A stretch of DNA of 46,872 nt, from positions 1 through 46,872 of the IMG/VR virus record IMGVR_UViG_3300009447_000015; one strand, written 5' to 3'. Every line of letters starts with the position of its first letter. The first letter of the stretch is position 1. Position numbers and translations under genes: made by a program. Below, one piece after another: positions 19,296 through 28,540 of this stretch. This stretch comes from a virus. Under the pieces are notes generated by a model. That model was not told where the DNA came from. It saw only the letters and a list, made by a program, of their open reading frames with translations, and did no database searches.

Positions 19296-19567
19296 TATTT
19301 TCTGCCTTTTCTAGTTTTACCTTTTGCAGCATCTGGTAAGTCACCAATTTGATTACCAACTTCCTTGATAGCGGCGCCTACATCGGCTAGCTCCTCTTTA
19401 ATTCTTCCTAAACGATGCATAGTTTGTTCTTTTACCTTGGTTGCTTTGTCTTCTATAGCGTCTGGAATAAAATCTTTATCCTCATCTTTAATTTTATTTA
19501 AGTGCATAAGACCTAAAATAAAGTTAACTATTAGTGAAATTCCTAAAATAATAATTAATGGTTCCAT
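19295..19567 (-). CDS. Single-pass membrane protein (90 aa)
   Basis: An N-terminal hydrophobic segment, residues 3-22 (PLIIILGISLIVNFILGLMH), is followed by a charged, helical cytoplasmic or periplasmic part (KDEDKDFIPDAIEDK, then IKEELADVGAAIKEVG) and a basic end (GKTRKGRK). The form fits a holin/spanin-type or virion membrane protein. It sits between the 2085-residue protein and the last small gene. Function not established. Confidence 0.68.
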   Translation of the reverse strand: MEPLIIILGISLIVNFILGLMHLNKIKDEDKDFIPDAIEDKATKVKEQTMHRLGRIKEELADVGAAIKEVGNQIGDLPDAAKGKTRKGRK

Positions 19568-19570
19568 AGT

Positions 19571-22500
19571 TTATTTGTTTCGTTTTACTGTTTTACGTTT
19601 AACTGTTTTTCTTTCTGATGTTTTTCTTTTAGTTGATCCTCTTTTAGTTTTATCATCTTCGTCTTCAATACCTAATTCCCAAGATTGCCAACCAGCTAAC
19701 AACGCGAATTTTTGCCAAATTTCTGTTTCTTTTGACATAGCGTTTTGTATGTTATCTACTTTAGTTAGCGCTCTATCAAGTGGTATGTTAAAAGCTGCTG
19801 ATGATAATTTTCCCCCAATCATATAAGCTGGGTTGTCTATACTTAAACCTGCTTCTTTTATTTTATCCCTATCCCAGCTTGCTGATCTTAATGCTGATTC
19901 AACTTTAGATAGTTTAGAAGATATAGGTGGTGATATTTTTATTAATTCTTTAGCTGCTTTTTCATACTTAGGTATGTCCTTGTTACTTTCTTCTACTATT
20001 TTTAACGCAGCATTTTTAACTACAGATGTAACAGCACCAACAAACCCCATACCTCTTAGTAAACTGTCTGCCATATTGTTTGCTACTCTACCATACTTCT
20101 TGTTTTCCTCCTCTGCTTTTTCTTCGTCTTCATCTCCATCAAACATTAAAGCAAACAAAGCATTTTGCATTGCACTAAACAATAAGTTTTGTGCTACTCC
20201 ATAATAAACTATTTTAGATATATTTGTTTTTCTATCCCCTCGTCCATTCTTAAGATCTAAGGCAGCTTTTTTAATTATTCTAGCATATTGTGCTGGAGTA
20301 TTTGCAAAAGCCAATATAATACGTCCTAATGGACCAGCTTGTTGTTGTGATATTTTATCTGGTCTACTAGACTGTTGAGATTCTTCAGCGGTTTCTCTAA
20401 AATCCCTCATTGCATTTTGCTCTGCAGTTGTCTGATTCAATCCTTGCTTTAAGTAAGTGTTGATCCTGTTTCTATAAAAAGCAGCGCCACCAGAAGCTAT
20501 TGCAAAACTATCTGCAATTTGAGTAGGTAAGAAACCTAACTTAAGCATTTCACTTATAAAAGCTTTAGCTTTGTTTTTAGATGTAGCAGCTATGTTAGCA
20601 ATATCAGCTTCGTTAACATTTATTCTAAGACCATTACGTCTATCTACTAAAAACTCAGAGTTCATAAGCGTCATAAAGTCTGAAGCAAACTGTTTTGGGT
20701 TAGCTAACGCTTTACCAGCGGCTATAATGTTGTTATCTGTAAAGTTTATAAAGTTAATAGAAGATATTGTTTGTAGTATAGCTGATCTACTGTTAAAGAA
20801 CATGATACTACCAATTGAATTAGAAATCCAATCAACAAACCTACCAGTTAAAGAGTCCGATGTAAACAATCTGTTTCTACCAGACTTCATTCTTTTAAGT
20901 ATGTTTTCTAATGCTACTCTATAAGACTTACCATATAATGCTTCTAACTTGTTTAAGTTCTCTTCAGTAAATACAGCGTTAACATTATCTTGCCACTGCT
21001 CTAAGTGCATAGCTCTTTTACTACCATTAACCGTATCTAAAAGATCTGTAGTTATAGTACCAGCTGTCCAACCTTCTCTTGGTGCAACATAAGCATCTTT
21101 ACCTGCTATAGCTATAAGTCTATCGCCAAACTCTTTTAATTCTGGGTTATTTTTTACGTAATCATTTAATGTACTTAAATCTCCTTCGTTTAAACCAGGT
21201 ATTTTTTCACCTTGCTTGGTCCATATATAAACTCTAACAGCTTGCTCTTGAGTAAAACCTTCACCTGGTAATTTTTTTCTTAAATTTTTAGGTACTATCT
21301 TAAGTTCTTTTCTAAGATCTTTGAACTTTTGAGCCATTACAACCCTATCTTTAGTAACAGCAGCCATAGCTCTAGCGTATGGATCAAAAAAGTTTTTCTT
21401 GTACCAAGCTAATTGTCTATCACCTATTTCCCCTTTGCCTAAAGTCTTGTATATTAAACCTATAAAGTCTTCGGCTCCAGGTGGTATAAAGAAATCAAAC
21501 CTACCTTTTTTAGATCCCGCCATTTCAGCGCCAATCTTACTGTATGTTTTCTTAGAATCAACACCAGTAGTTGCTTGTAGTATATCGTTAAATTCTCTAT
21601 TTAAGTTTTTACTAAACTGACCTTCTTTAGCTCCTTTATTTGTTATATTATATTCCTCTGCTAAGCTTTCTTCTGCGTATATAGAATATATTTTACTAGG
21701 ATCTATACCACCTTTTAAAGCAGCAACCTTAGGATTAAAATATCTCTGCCACCAATGCTTCCATTTAGTATCAAAAAAACTATTACTACCATTTGCTAGT
21801 AGTTTATCGTCAGTTTCTTTTGTTATAGCCATAAGCTTGTAATTATTTTTTACAAACTCAAACTCTTCCGCAAAATCAATATTAGGATCTAAAGAAGCCT
21901 TTATTAATCTTCTGTAAGCTTCAACAGAAGGCATTGCATGTTCATAGCTGTCTATTCTACCATTAGCTAATTCATAAGCTACTAATGGAGCTCCTAATCT
22001 ATGTGGATTTGCTTTTTCTATTTGTGAGTTAGCTAAAAAAGTAACTATTACAGGTGCTAGATCTTTATTCTTAGGATCACTTAGTATTTCATTTATAGTG
22101 TTCCACATTTTTTCAAAAACTAATGAATTTTGTTCATTGTATTCTTGAACATATCCTGGTATTTTTATTTTTTCTTTTAAATCTTCAAAAGTACTACCAA
22201 ATTTTTTTCTAACAGCTGTTCTACTTATAGTAACAAATCTAGTTAATTCTTTAGATTTGCTTAATTTTTTTAATTCACTTTGAAGGTATTTTACAAGCTC
22301 TTTTGTGTCTAAATTAGAAAACTGTAATACAGTCGCGTTTAGTATTTTAAAATCATTTGTATTTAGTAATGGTATTAATTTTCTTAAATCAGATATATAT
22401 TTGTTAATGTCTGCTTTTGATTCAAGTTTATATCCATTTATATCATACTGGTTTAATAGTTTAATGTCTTCTGAAGACATACTAAACATCAAATCGCCTT

Positions 22501-25500
22501 TTCCAGCACCAATATCTTGTATAACATTTAATGATTCGCCTTGATCAATAAGCTCTTGTCTCAATAAAGAGTTAGAAACAAGTTTCTCATACATAGCTAG
22601 TATACCTTTTACAGCTTGACCCTCTGGTGTTCTAGGTCCAATGCCAGGTTTTGGTTCACCATTTACAATACCAATAGCGTTTAAAACATCTTCTCCTTTA
22701 ATGTTTTTGTTTTTAACAAATGGAGAAAGACCAGGACCTTTTTTAATCCTAGGGTTTTTAGTATATAGTTTTGGATTTTTAAGAATTGAATTAGCAATAC
22801 CAGTGGCTGTACCGAGCAGTTTTTCACTAGCGGAATCTAACACAGCACCTTGTGGCATTATCTTGGCTATTTGATTAGCATGTTGCTTAATCCAGTTTAT
22901 AGACACACCCATTTCTTGACTAGACATGTTAGCTGTAGTGTCCATTATTTTTTTAGCTGGTATACCTATTTCTTTAGCCAGTGTATCAACTACTAATCCT
23001 TTTACATTTTTAAATGTTAAATCTTTTGGAGTGATTTGAGCTAATTTACCAACTACTTCTTCTGTAGCTGCTTTAACAAAGTCTTTAGATAATATTTCTT
23101 CAGCTTTAATAAGACCACTTTGACGTTGCTCTTCAGCCATGGACTCTTCAAATATAGCTTCTGATGTATCATCAGCTTCTAATTCGGCTATAGAACCTAC
23201 TTCACCAGCGGCTGTGTCTATTGATTTAGTTTGTTGTTTCTTAAGTTTCTTTAATAAATCTCCTTTTTTATAGCTTAATTGACTATTTATATATCCAATT
23301 AAACTATTGTTTTTGGTTGGATCGAATTTTAATAAAAGATCAGTTAAACTTCCTTGTCCTGTTTTTACTTGTTCTATGAAATCTTCAAGAGATACACCAT
23401 ATACATCTCTTCCTTCAATTCCTTTTAATATTAAACCATCTAAAAGTTTTCCATTAATTATTTTGTCGTATGCATTTACAAATTCTTCTGAAGATTGAAA
23501 TTCTTCTTTGCTTTTGTACTTGTAATTGCCAGCTTCATCTTTTTGTCCAACAAGATTATCTACTTTTTTGTTTAAATCCTCTGTAGTTGATTTTTGAATA
23601 CTACCAGCTAAACCAACAGTTGCAGCTTTACGACCAGTTTTTACTTCACCAGCTTTTATAGCTTCAACAGCTTTACTACTAACTTTACCCGTTTCTTTTA
23701 TGCTTGTGTTATATTCTTTTAAGAAATTATACACATCTCTACCATTATCAAATGATATATTGTTAAAGCCTTTGCCTTTGAATATTCTAATTATTATATC
23801 ACCTATTCTTTCAAACAGTGTTTTATCATAATCTATTTTACCTTTAAGTATTCCGTCTGAAAAATAGTTTAAGTATTCTGTATCCCATTTAGATTGATCT
23901 ACATTATCTCTGAGTTGTTGTTCAACGTAAGTACGTTGCTTAGAGGTCATTACCTTTTTGAATTCATTTACAATTTTTCCTTGACTTTTCTTATCACCAA
24001 TAACAGCATTTAAAATAGGATGTAATATCTCATGACTACCAACGCTAACAGCGCCAATCTCAATAGCTCTTTGCTTGTCTATTAGTATTTCACCTTCACC
24101 TATAAAAACACCATCAGTATTTTTAGATACATCTTTAGCTTCTTTAAGTGTAATACCTAGTTTTTTAGCTAAAGCAATATTGTATTCCAAAGTTGTATTG
24201 TAAACATTTGGGTCTTTTTCAAAACCTAAGTCTTTAGATAATTTAGTTGCTACTTCTATATTTTCTTCTAATAATACCTCATGTATTTTGTTTTTTGTAT
24301 CGATATAAGCTTTGTTGAAACCATTTAAAGCTGAGGTATATTGCTTTCTATCTATTTTTCCATCATCAAACTCTTCGTTTAACTTATCTACTTTACTTAA
24401 TTGAACTTCAGCTAATTTACCTAGTTCATTTATTTTTTCAATCTGCTCTTCAGTCATGTTTTCTACTTGCAGATTTGTTCTTTTAACTCTTTCTGATATG
24501 TTGTTTTTTACTTCATTAATTCTTTCTTGTACACCTTCCTTAACGGTCTCAGATCTAGCTCTATTATACTCTTTGTTTAGATTAGAAAGATTTTTTAAAT
24601 CATTATCAATAGCATCAACATCAGTTGGAGTTCTAGCGTTGTTATTAGCTAACATTCTAGATCCAGAAACACCTATACCACCAACTAAACCTTGAAGTCC
24701 ACTTTCAAAACCTTGTTGAGAAAAAACTCCATCAAAAAACGCGCCAGCAGCTTCTGATTCTTTTCCTGTTTCCCCTAACTTCCTGTTAAACTCTTCCGCT
24801 CCGTATTGAAACATTTCGGTAATAGCTTCTGTTCCACCAGCTTCTAATAAAGTTGCTGATTTACCCTTACCATAACCTTCTATAGCTTTTTTAAATATAG
24901 TTTTAGAGGCAGCTTTACCAACTGGTTTTAGCATTTTACCTAAACCAATATTTTCAGCTAAAGCTTGCGCGTATGCCACACCGACAGGAACCATTATCTC
25001 AGCTTCGTCTTCTTTTATTAAATCTTCTAATTTTTTATTTTTTCTTTTGGCTAAAGCTTTGTTGTATTCTAAGTAATTGTCAGCGGCAAAATCCATAAAA
25101 AATCCAGCCCCCATAGTTGCTACCCCATATAACGCAGAACCTATTGTGTTAACAAAAGCGCTAGCTATACCAGCACCAGCGTCAACTATTTGTCCTTTTT
25201 TTAAACTCTCTATTATTTCAAGTGTAGGTTTTCTTTCTTGCCTATCTTTTTCTAATTCAGGAATTTTCTCTAATATTTCTTGAGTACCTATACCTTCAAC
25301 GAGCCACTTGCCTTTGTTTCTTTCAACAAAATCATCCATTTTTTCAGCACCAAATAAGCCGTTGTATATGCTAGCTGTTGCTATGTCTAAAGCTGGATCT
25401 TCGCCAGTCCAAAATTCATATATGCCTTTTATATCTTTTCCTACATTTATAAAAGCATTTTTTATACTTTCAAAAGCAGATATATCATTTTGACGTGATT

Positions 25501-25828
25501 CCAAAGAACCATCTTCCGATTGTAAATCCGTATCGGATGCTTTGTTTTCTCCCGCAACCGCATCCTGAGCTGAAGGTGTTTGCTTTCCCGCTTGATCAAT
25601 TGGAACTGCGTTTGGAAAATCTTGTAGAAAAAGATTTTTCTTATCAATGCTTACTTCAAATTGTTCGCCATTGTCAGGGTTAACAAACATCTCTGTAGTT
25701 ATTTCCTCTGGCTTTTCTTCTTCCGTCTGTAATACAGCGTTAGGAAAGTCAATTAAGAATTGATCTTTTTTGTCAGCACTAACTTCAAATAGCTCCCCTG
25801 TTTCTGGATTTATATAGATTTCATTCAT
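19571..25828 (-). CDS. Giant multidomain internal virion-like protein (2085 aa)
   Basis: Several parts are visible. (1) Residues 4-32 and 47-75 are a tandem repeat (INPETGELFEVSADKKDQF and VNPDNGEQFEVSIDKKNLF, both ending DFPNAV). (2) Helical regions at 120-350 with Gly/Ala-rich segments that could enter a membrane. (3) A zincin motif HEILH at 599-603 with surrounding GVFIGEGEILID before it, as in metallopeptidase domains of phage polyvalent proteins. (4) From about 1665 to 2065 a long helical region (ISNSIGSIMFFN..., PAQYARIIKKAA..., an acidic DGDEDEEK) like LPD-type domains of large phage proteins. (5) A Lys-rich tail. Position last in the structural block suggests a T7 gp16-like protein ejected into the host. 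Confidence 0.72.
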   Translation of the reverse strand: MNEIYINPETGELFEVSADKKDQFLIDFPNAVLQTEEEKPEEITTEMFVNPDNGEQFEVSIDKKNLFLQDFPNAVPIDQAGKQTPSAQDAVAGENKASDTDLQSEDGSLESRQNDISAFESIKNAFINVGKDIKGIYEFWTGEDPALDIATASIYNGLFGAEKMDDFVERNKGKWLVEGIGTQEILEKIPELEKDRQERKPTLEIIESLKKGQIVDAGAGIASAFVNTIGSALYGVATMGAGFFMDFAADNYLEYNKALAKRKNKKLEDLIKEDEAEIMVPVGVAYAQALAENIGLGKMLKPVGKAASKTIFKKAIEGYGKGKSATLLEAGGTEAITEMFQYGAEEFNRKLGETGKESEAAGAFFDGVFSQQGFESGLQGLVGGIGVSGSRMLANNNARTPTDVDAIDNDLKNLSNLNKEYNRARSETVKEGVQERINEVKNNISERVKRTNLQVENMTEEQIEKINELGKLAEVQLSKVDKLNEEFDDGKIDRKQYTSALNGFNKAYIDTKNKIHEVLLEENIEVATKLSKDLGFEKDPNVYNTTLEYNIALAKKLGITLKEAKDVSKNTDGVFIGEGEILIDKQRAIEIGAVSVGSHEILHPILNAVIGDKKSQGKIVNEFKKVMTSKQRTYVEQQLRDNVDQSKWDTEYLNYFSDGILKGKIDYDKTLFERIGDIIIRIFKGKGFNNISFDNGRDVYNFLKEYNTSIKETGKVSSKAVEAIKAGEVKTGRKAATVGLAGSIQKSTTEDLNKKVDNLVGQKDEAGNYKYKSKEEFQSSEEFVNAYDKIINGKLLDGLILKGIEGRDVYGVSLEDFIEQVKTGQGSLTDLLLKFDPTKNNSLIGYINSQLSYKKGDLLKKLKKQQTKSIDTAAGEVGSIAELEADDTSEAIFEESMAEEQRQSGLIKAEEILSKDFVKAATEEVVGKLAQITPKDLTFKNVKGLVVDTLAKEIGIPAKKIMDTTANMSSQEMGVSINWIKQHANQIAKIMPQGAVLDSASEKLLGTATGIANSILKNPKLYTKNPRIKKGPGLSPFVKNKNIKGEDVLNAIGIVNGEPKPGIGPRTPEGQAVKGILAMYEKLVSNSLLRQELIDQGESLNVIQDIGAGKGDLMFSMSSEDIKLLNQYDINGYKLESKADINKYISDLRKLIPLLNTNDFKILNATVLQFSNLDTKELVKYLQSELKKLSKSKELTRFVTISRTAVRKKFGSTFEDLKEKIKIPGYVQEYNEQNSLVFEKMWNTINEILSDPKNKDLAPVIVTFLANSQIEKANPHRLGAPLVAYELANGRIDSYEHAMPSVEAYRRLIKASLDPNIDFAEEFEFVKNNYKLMAITKETDDKLLANGSNSFFDTKWKHWWQRYFNPKVAALKGGIDPSKIYSIYAEESLAEEYNITNKGAKEGQFSKNLNREFNDILQATTGVDSKKTYSKIGAEMAGSKKGRFDFFIPPGAEDFIGLIYKTLGKGEIGDRQLAWYKKNFFDPYARAMAAVTKDRVVMAQKFKDLRKELKIVPKNLRKKLPGEGFTQEQAVRVYIWTKQGEKIPGLNEGDLSTLNDYVKNNPELKEFGDRLIAIAGKDAYVAPREGWTAGTITTDLLDTVNGSKRAMHLEQWQDNVNAVFTEENLNKLEALYGKSYRVALENILKRMKSGRNRLFTSDSLTGRFVDWISNSIGSIMFFNSRSAILQTISSINFINFTDNNIIAAGKALANPKQFASDFMTLMNSEFLVDRRNGLRINVNEADIANIAATSKNKAKAFISEMLKLGFLPTQIADSFAIASGGAAFYRNRINTYLKQGLNQTTAEQNAMRDFRETAEESQQSSRPDKISQQQAGPLGRIILAFANTPAQYARIIKKAALDLKNGRGDRKTNISKIVYYGVAQNLLFSAMQNALFALMFDGDEDEEKAEEENKKYGRVANNMADSLLRGMGFVGAVTSVVKNAALKIVEESNKDIPKYEKAAKELIKISPPISSKLSKVESALRSASWDRDKIKEAGLSIDNPAYMIGGKLSSAAFNIPLDRALTKVDNIQNAMSKETEIWQKFALLAGWQSWELGIEDEDDKTKRGSTKRKTSERKTVKRKTVKRNK

Positions 25829-25829
25829 A

Positions 25830-27320
25830 TTACTTGTATGAAGTGTTTATTTTAGGTTGTCTATCTGCTTGTCTTTCTCTAAGTATCATAGAGGTCATAT
25901 CTCTTATTTCCTCAGCGCTTGCATCTTTACCATATCTTTCTTGCGCTAACAAAGCTACTAGATCTTCTACGTCTTCTCTTCTATTCATTTCAAACTTTCT
26001 AGGTATTTCTGTTATGCCATCACCAGAAGGTTTGTCTAAAACAAGATTCAAAGTGTCACCACTCCATTGAGCAGAAGATATTGACATACCGTCTAATTCT
26101 TTATTTATAAAAAATCTAGAATTTTTACCTGAGTTTGCTCTAAGTATATCGTCTGTTAAAGTTTTAGCTTTATTGTAAACTTTTGCTTGAGCAGCTCCTT
26201 CTTTAGTTGTAGTTGTTTTAATAACAGGAGAATCAGATGTTTTACCAACTTTATATTTAGGTATAGATTGTAAACCTTTTTCTACGTATGCTTTTATAAA
26301 TTTTTCTTCTGAAGATTTACCATATATACCATTGCCGTCAGCGCCTGGTTCTAATTTATCATCTCCTTTAGAAAGTATGTTTTGCCACACAACTTGAGCT
26401 TGTTCTCCTGACTTTAATAATCCCTCAGCTTGAGCAGTTAAAAAAGTAGTTGCTTGAGCTGTCATTTCACTTACTTTAGCTGGAAATATTTCAGTCCTTA
26501 ATTTACCATCTTTAGAATATTGGTATTTTACATTTTCAGTGTCTACGTATTGAGGTGATAATTGATTGTCTTTTCCTAAAAAACCTAGACCAGTAGGATT
26601 TGTTTCAGATTTTTCTGAAAATAAACTATAAATATTTTTAGATATTTCCGGTATAGTTCCAGGATCATAACTAGCAAATATAGCTGCATCCATGTCTACT
26701 GATTCTAAACCTGCTTTTGTTATTTCTTCACCAGTATATTTTACTCTCCAATTGCCTTTGTTTTCGTCAAAATAAAATTCTTCCTTACCAGGATTTATAC
26801 CACTTCTGATAGCCATGCCTAGGTTGTATTCTTTATTCTTACTACCTATTAATGGGACACCACCTTCTTTGCCTACTTTATCTATATTCTCAACAAACTC
26901 TGTATTGAACAGCGCGTCGTTTTCTTTAAAGTTTTTTTGAATGTTTATAAAAGATCTTATGCCTTTTTCGTATTTACTAGCTTTAGTTAGCAACTCGTTT
27001 TGTTCTTCTTGCGTAGAAGCTCTTTTAGCGGATATACCAAATCTAGTTTTTTCATCTATTAAACCTTTTACAGCATTAAAAGCCTCAGCGTTATTAACAC
27101 CAACTGTTTGAAGTTGATCATACACTTTATCTAGGTTGTCATTGGTATATTTAAAAGTCCAATCAAGCCATTCTCTTTCTTCTTCTTTAGCTTTTGATTT
27201 TCTTTGTGCTTCTTGATCTAGTACACCAGAAACAGTTTTACCAATATTTGAAATTGCATTAGCAAATATTTTAGCTGACTCTGTATCTATTACTGCAATT
27301 GGATTTTCGTATGCTCCCAT
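25830..27320 (-). CDS. Putative internal virion protein (496 aa)
   Basis: A 496-residue mostly helical, charged protein beginning MGAYENPIAVID. Features: a hydrophilic coiled region near 55-75 (AQRKSKAKEEEREWLDW), Lys/Asp-rich middle with KGDDKLEPGADGNG, and a C-terminal helical tail (MTSMILRERQADRQPK). No enzymatic motif. It sits one base from the 2085-residue gene and just after the 240-residue gene, the order of T7 gp14-gp15-gp16. A gp15-like ejection protein is inferred from order and size. Confidence 0.58.
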   Translation of the reverse strand: MGAYENPIAVIDTESAKIFANAISNIGKTVSGVLDQEAQRKSKAKEEEREWLDWTFKYTNDNLDKVYDQLQTVGVNNAEAFNAVKGLIDEKTRFGISAKRASTQEEQNELLTKASKYEKGIRSFINIQKNFKENDALFNTEFVENIDKVGKEGGVPLIGSKNKEYNLGMAIRSGINPGKEEFYFDENKGNWRVKYTGEEITKAGLESVDMDAAIFASYDPGTIPEISKNIYSLFSEKSETNPTGLGFLGKDNQLSPQYVDTENVKYQYSKDGKLRTEIFPAKVSEMTAQATTFLTAQAEGLLKSGEQAQVVWQNILSKGDDKLEPGADGNGIYGKSSEEKFIKAYVEKGLQSIPKYKVGKTSDSPVIKTTTTKEGAAQAKVYNKAKTLTDDILRANSGKNSRFFINKELDGMSISSAQWSGDTLNLVLDKPSGDGITEIPRKFEMNRREDVEDLVALLAQERYGKDASAEEIRDMTSMILRERQADRQPKINTSYK

Positions 27321-27345
27321 TTTATATTTTTATTACTAACTAAAA

Positions 27346-28068
27346 TTAAGCAGCGCCTATAGCTGAAGCACCTATATTACCCACAGCGCTAATACCAGAA
27401 CTTATATATCCAGCTTGAGCTTGTTGCGCCGCAACTTGTTGTTGTTGTTGTCCTGTTATTTGAGCCTGCTTTCTATTTAACTGTTGCATTTCTCTATTTT
27501 CTTGTTCTCTATACATGAACTCAGCTCCAGAAACACCAGCTTGTTGCATTCTACCTTGTTCACCCATTAAAGCTCCTTGTACTCTTTGAGCTTCAGACAT
27601 TTTGATATTTTGCAAGTTAGCTTCTCCTTGAGCTCTTAATTGTTCATTATTAGCTTCTTGTTGTTCTATGCTAGCAGCAACACCTTTTTTACTTTGCAAA
27701 GCAGCTTGTGCTAAAGCTGTAGCGCCACCTGCTCCAGATCCCGTAGCTCTAATTGTATCTAAAGCGTTTGCTAGTGATATATCAGCTTCTTCCACTTGAA
27801 TTTGAGCAGCTTGAGTGGCAACACCTAGATTTGCATAAGGATTTGAAGCCATGCCACTAACATCTGTTATCATAGATGATAAATCCTTTACGTTTTCGTA
27901 TGGATTAATAATTGTTTGTCTTTTCTTTTCTAAAGCTTCCAACTCTCCAGTTAATGACTTGGCGTTTAATCTAGCTCTTCTAGCTTGTTTACCAGAAGAA
28001 ATAGCACCAGTTACAGCTCCACCAACAGCTAAAGCACCACCTACTATTGCTACTACTCCAAATGACAT
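27346..28068 (-). CDS. Putative internal virion protein (240 aa), gp14-like
   Basis: An N-terminal Gly/Ala/Val-rich hydrophobic segment (GVVAIVGGALAVGGAVTGAI) is followed by a long Gln/Ala-rich coiled coil (KMSEAQRVQGALMGEQGRMQ, then QITGQQQQQVAAQQAQAG) and a Gly/Ala-rich end. This is the usual form of T7 gp14-type internal core or 'cargo' proteins. It is upstream (in transcription) of the two larger internal virion-like genes. Confidence 0.62.
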   Translation of the reverse strand: MSFGVVAIVGGALAVGGAVTGAISSGKQARRARLNAKSLTGELEALEKKRQTIINPYENVKDLSSMITDVSGMASNPYANLGVATQAAQIQVEEADISLANALDTIRATGSGAGGATALAQAALQSKKGVAASIEQQEANNEQLRAQGEANLQNIKMSEAQRVQGALMGEQGRMQQAGVSGAEFMYREQENREMQQLNRKQAQITGQQQQQVAAQQAQAGYISSGISAVGNIGASAIGAA

Positions 28069-28074
28069 AGTGTA

Positions 28075-28530
28075 TTATTTAAGTTTTTTAAATTCTTCAT
28101 ATTCTAAATAATCTTTAGCTATTATATTGTTTTCTAATTCTTCTAAATCCTGTGTGTTTGTAGGATTAGCGTGAATGTTAACCCATATAATATCTGTTAT
28201 AGCGTGAGCAACACGTTTCACTCCGCCAGGAGATTTTATATAACACGGACCTTCATACTCTTGAACTCCGTTATCTGTAGCAACAGCTACTATACCATGT
28301 AGCAAAAAAACTATATGATCTTCTTTGTGTATTTTACCTACTATTGTTGTGCCCTCCTCTAATCTTAGTTCTCTTAAATATATGCCTTCAGTAAAAACAT
28401 GTTTAAGTGGGTGTTTGTGATTATCACCTAAGTAAACACCATCTTGATCTTGCATTGATAACAATGTAGCTTCAAAATCTAATATCTGTTGTCTTTTTTC
28501 TTTAACAGATTTCGTTAATTCTTTTGACAT
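28075..28530 (-). CDS. Cupin-fold protein (151 aa)
   Basis: After a helical N-terminus the chain shows a double-stranded beta-helix pattern: LGDNHKHPLKHVF, then IYLRELRLEEGTTIVGKIHK, EDHIVFLLHGIVAVAT, YEGPCYIKSPGGVKRVAHA, typical of a cupin with a short His/Asp metal site (KEDH). It lies inside the structural cluster between tail proteins and internal virion-like genes, so a virion or host-binding (sugar-binding) role is possible. Metal and substrate are unknown. Confidence 0.66.
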   Translation of the reverse strand: MSKELTKSVKEKRQQILDFEATLLSMQDQDGVYLGDNHKHPLKHVFTEGIYLRELRLEEGTTIVGKIHKEDHIVFLLHGIVAVATDNGVQEYEGPCYIKSPGGVKRVAHAITDIIWVNIHANPTNTQDLEELENNIIAKDYLEYEEFKKLK

Positions 28531-28540
28531 ATAATTTAAT

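Noticed and set aside
22305-25683. Plus-strand frames of 60-80 codons opposite the late genes
   Set aside because: They are rich in Ser, Leu and Phe as expected for the antisense of Lys/Glu/Asn-rich genes, overlap one long minus-strand gene and have no promoters.
19571-25828. DGDED near residue 1900 of the giant protein as an RNA polymerase DxDxD active site
   Set aside because: crAss-like phages carry such polymerases, but here the motif is in a simple acidic run after a hydrophobic helix, with none of the surrounding barrel sequence.
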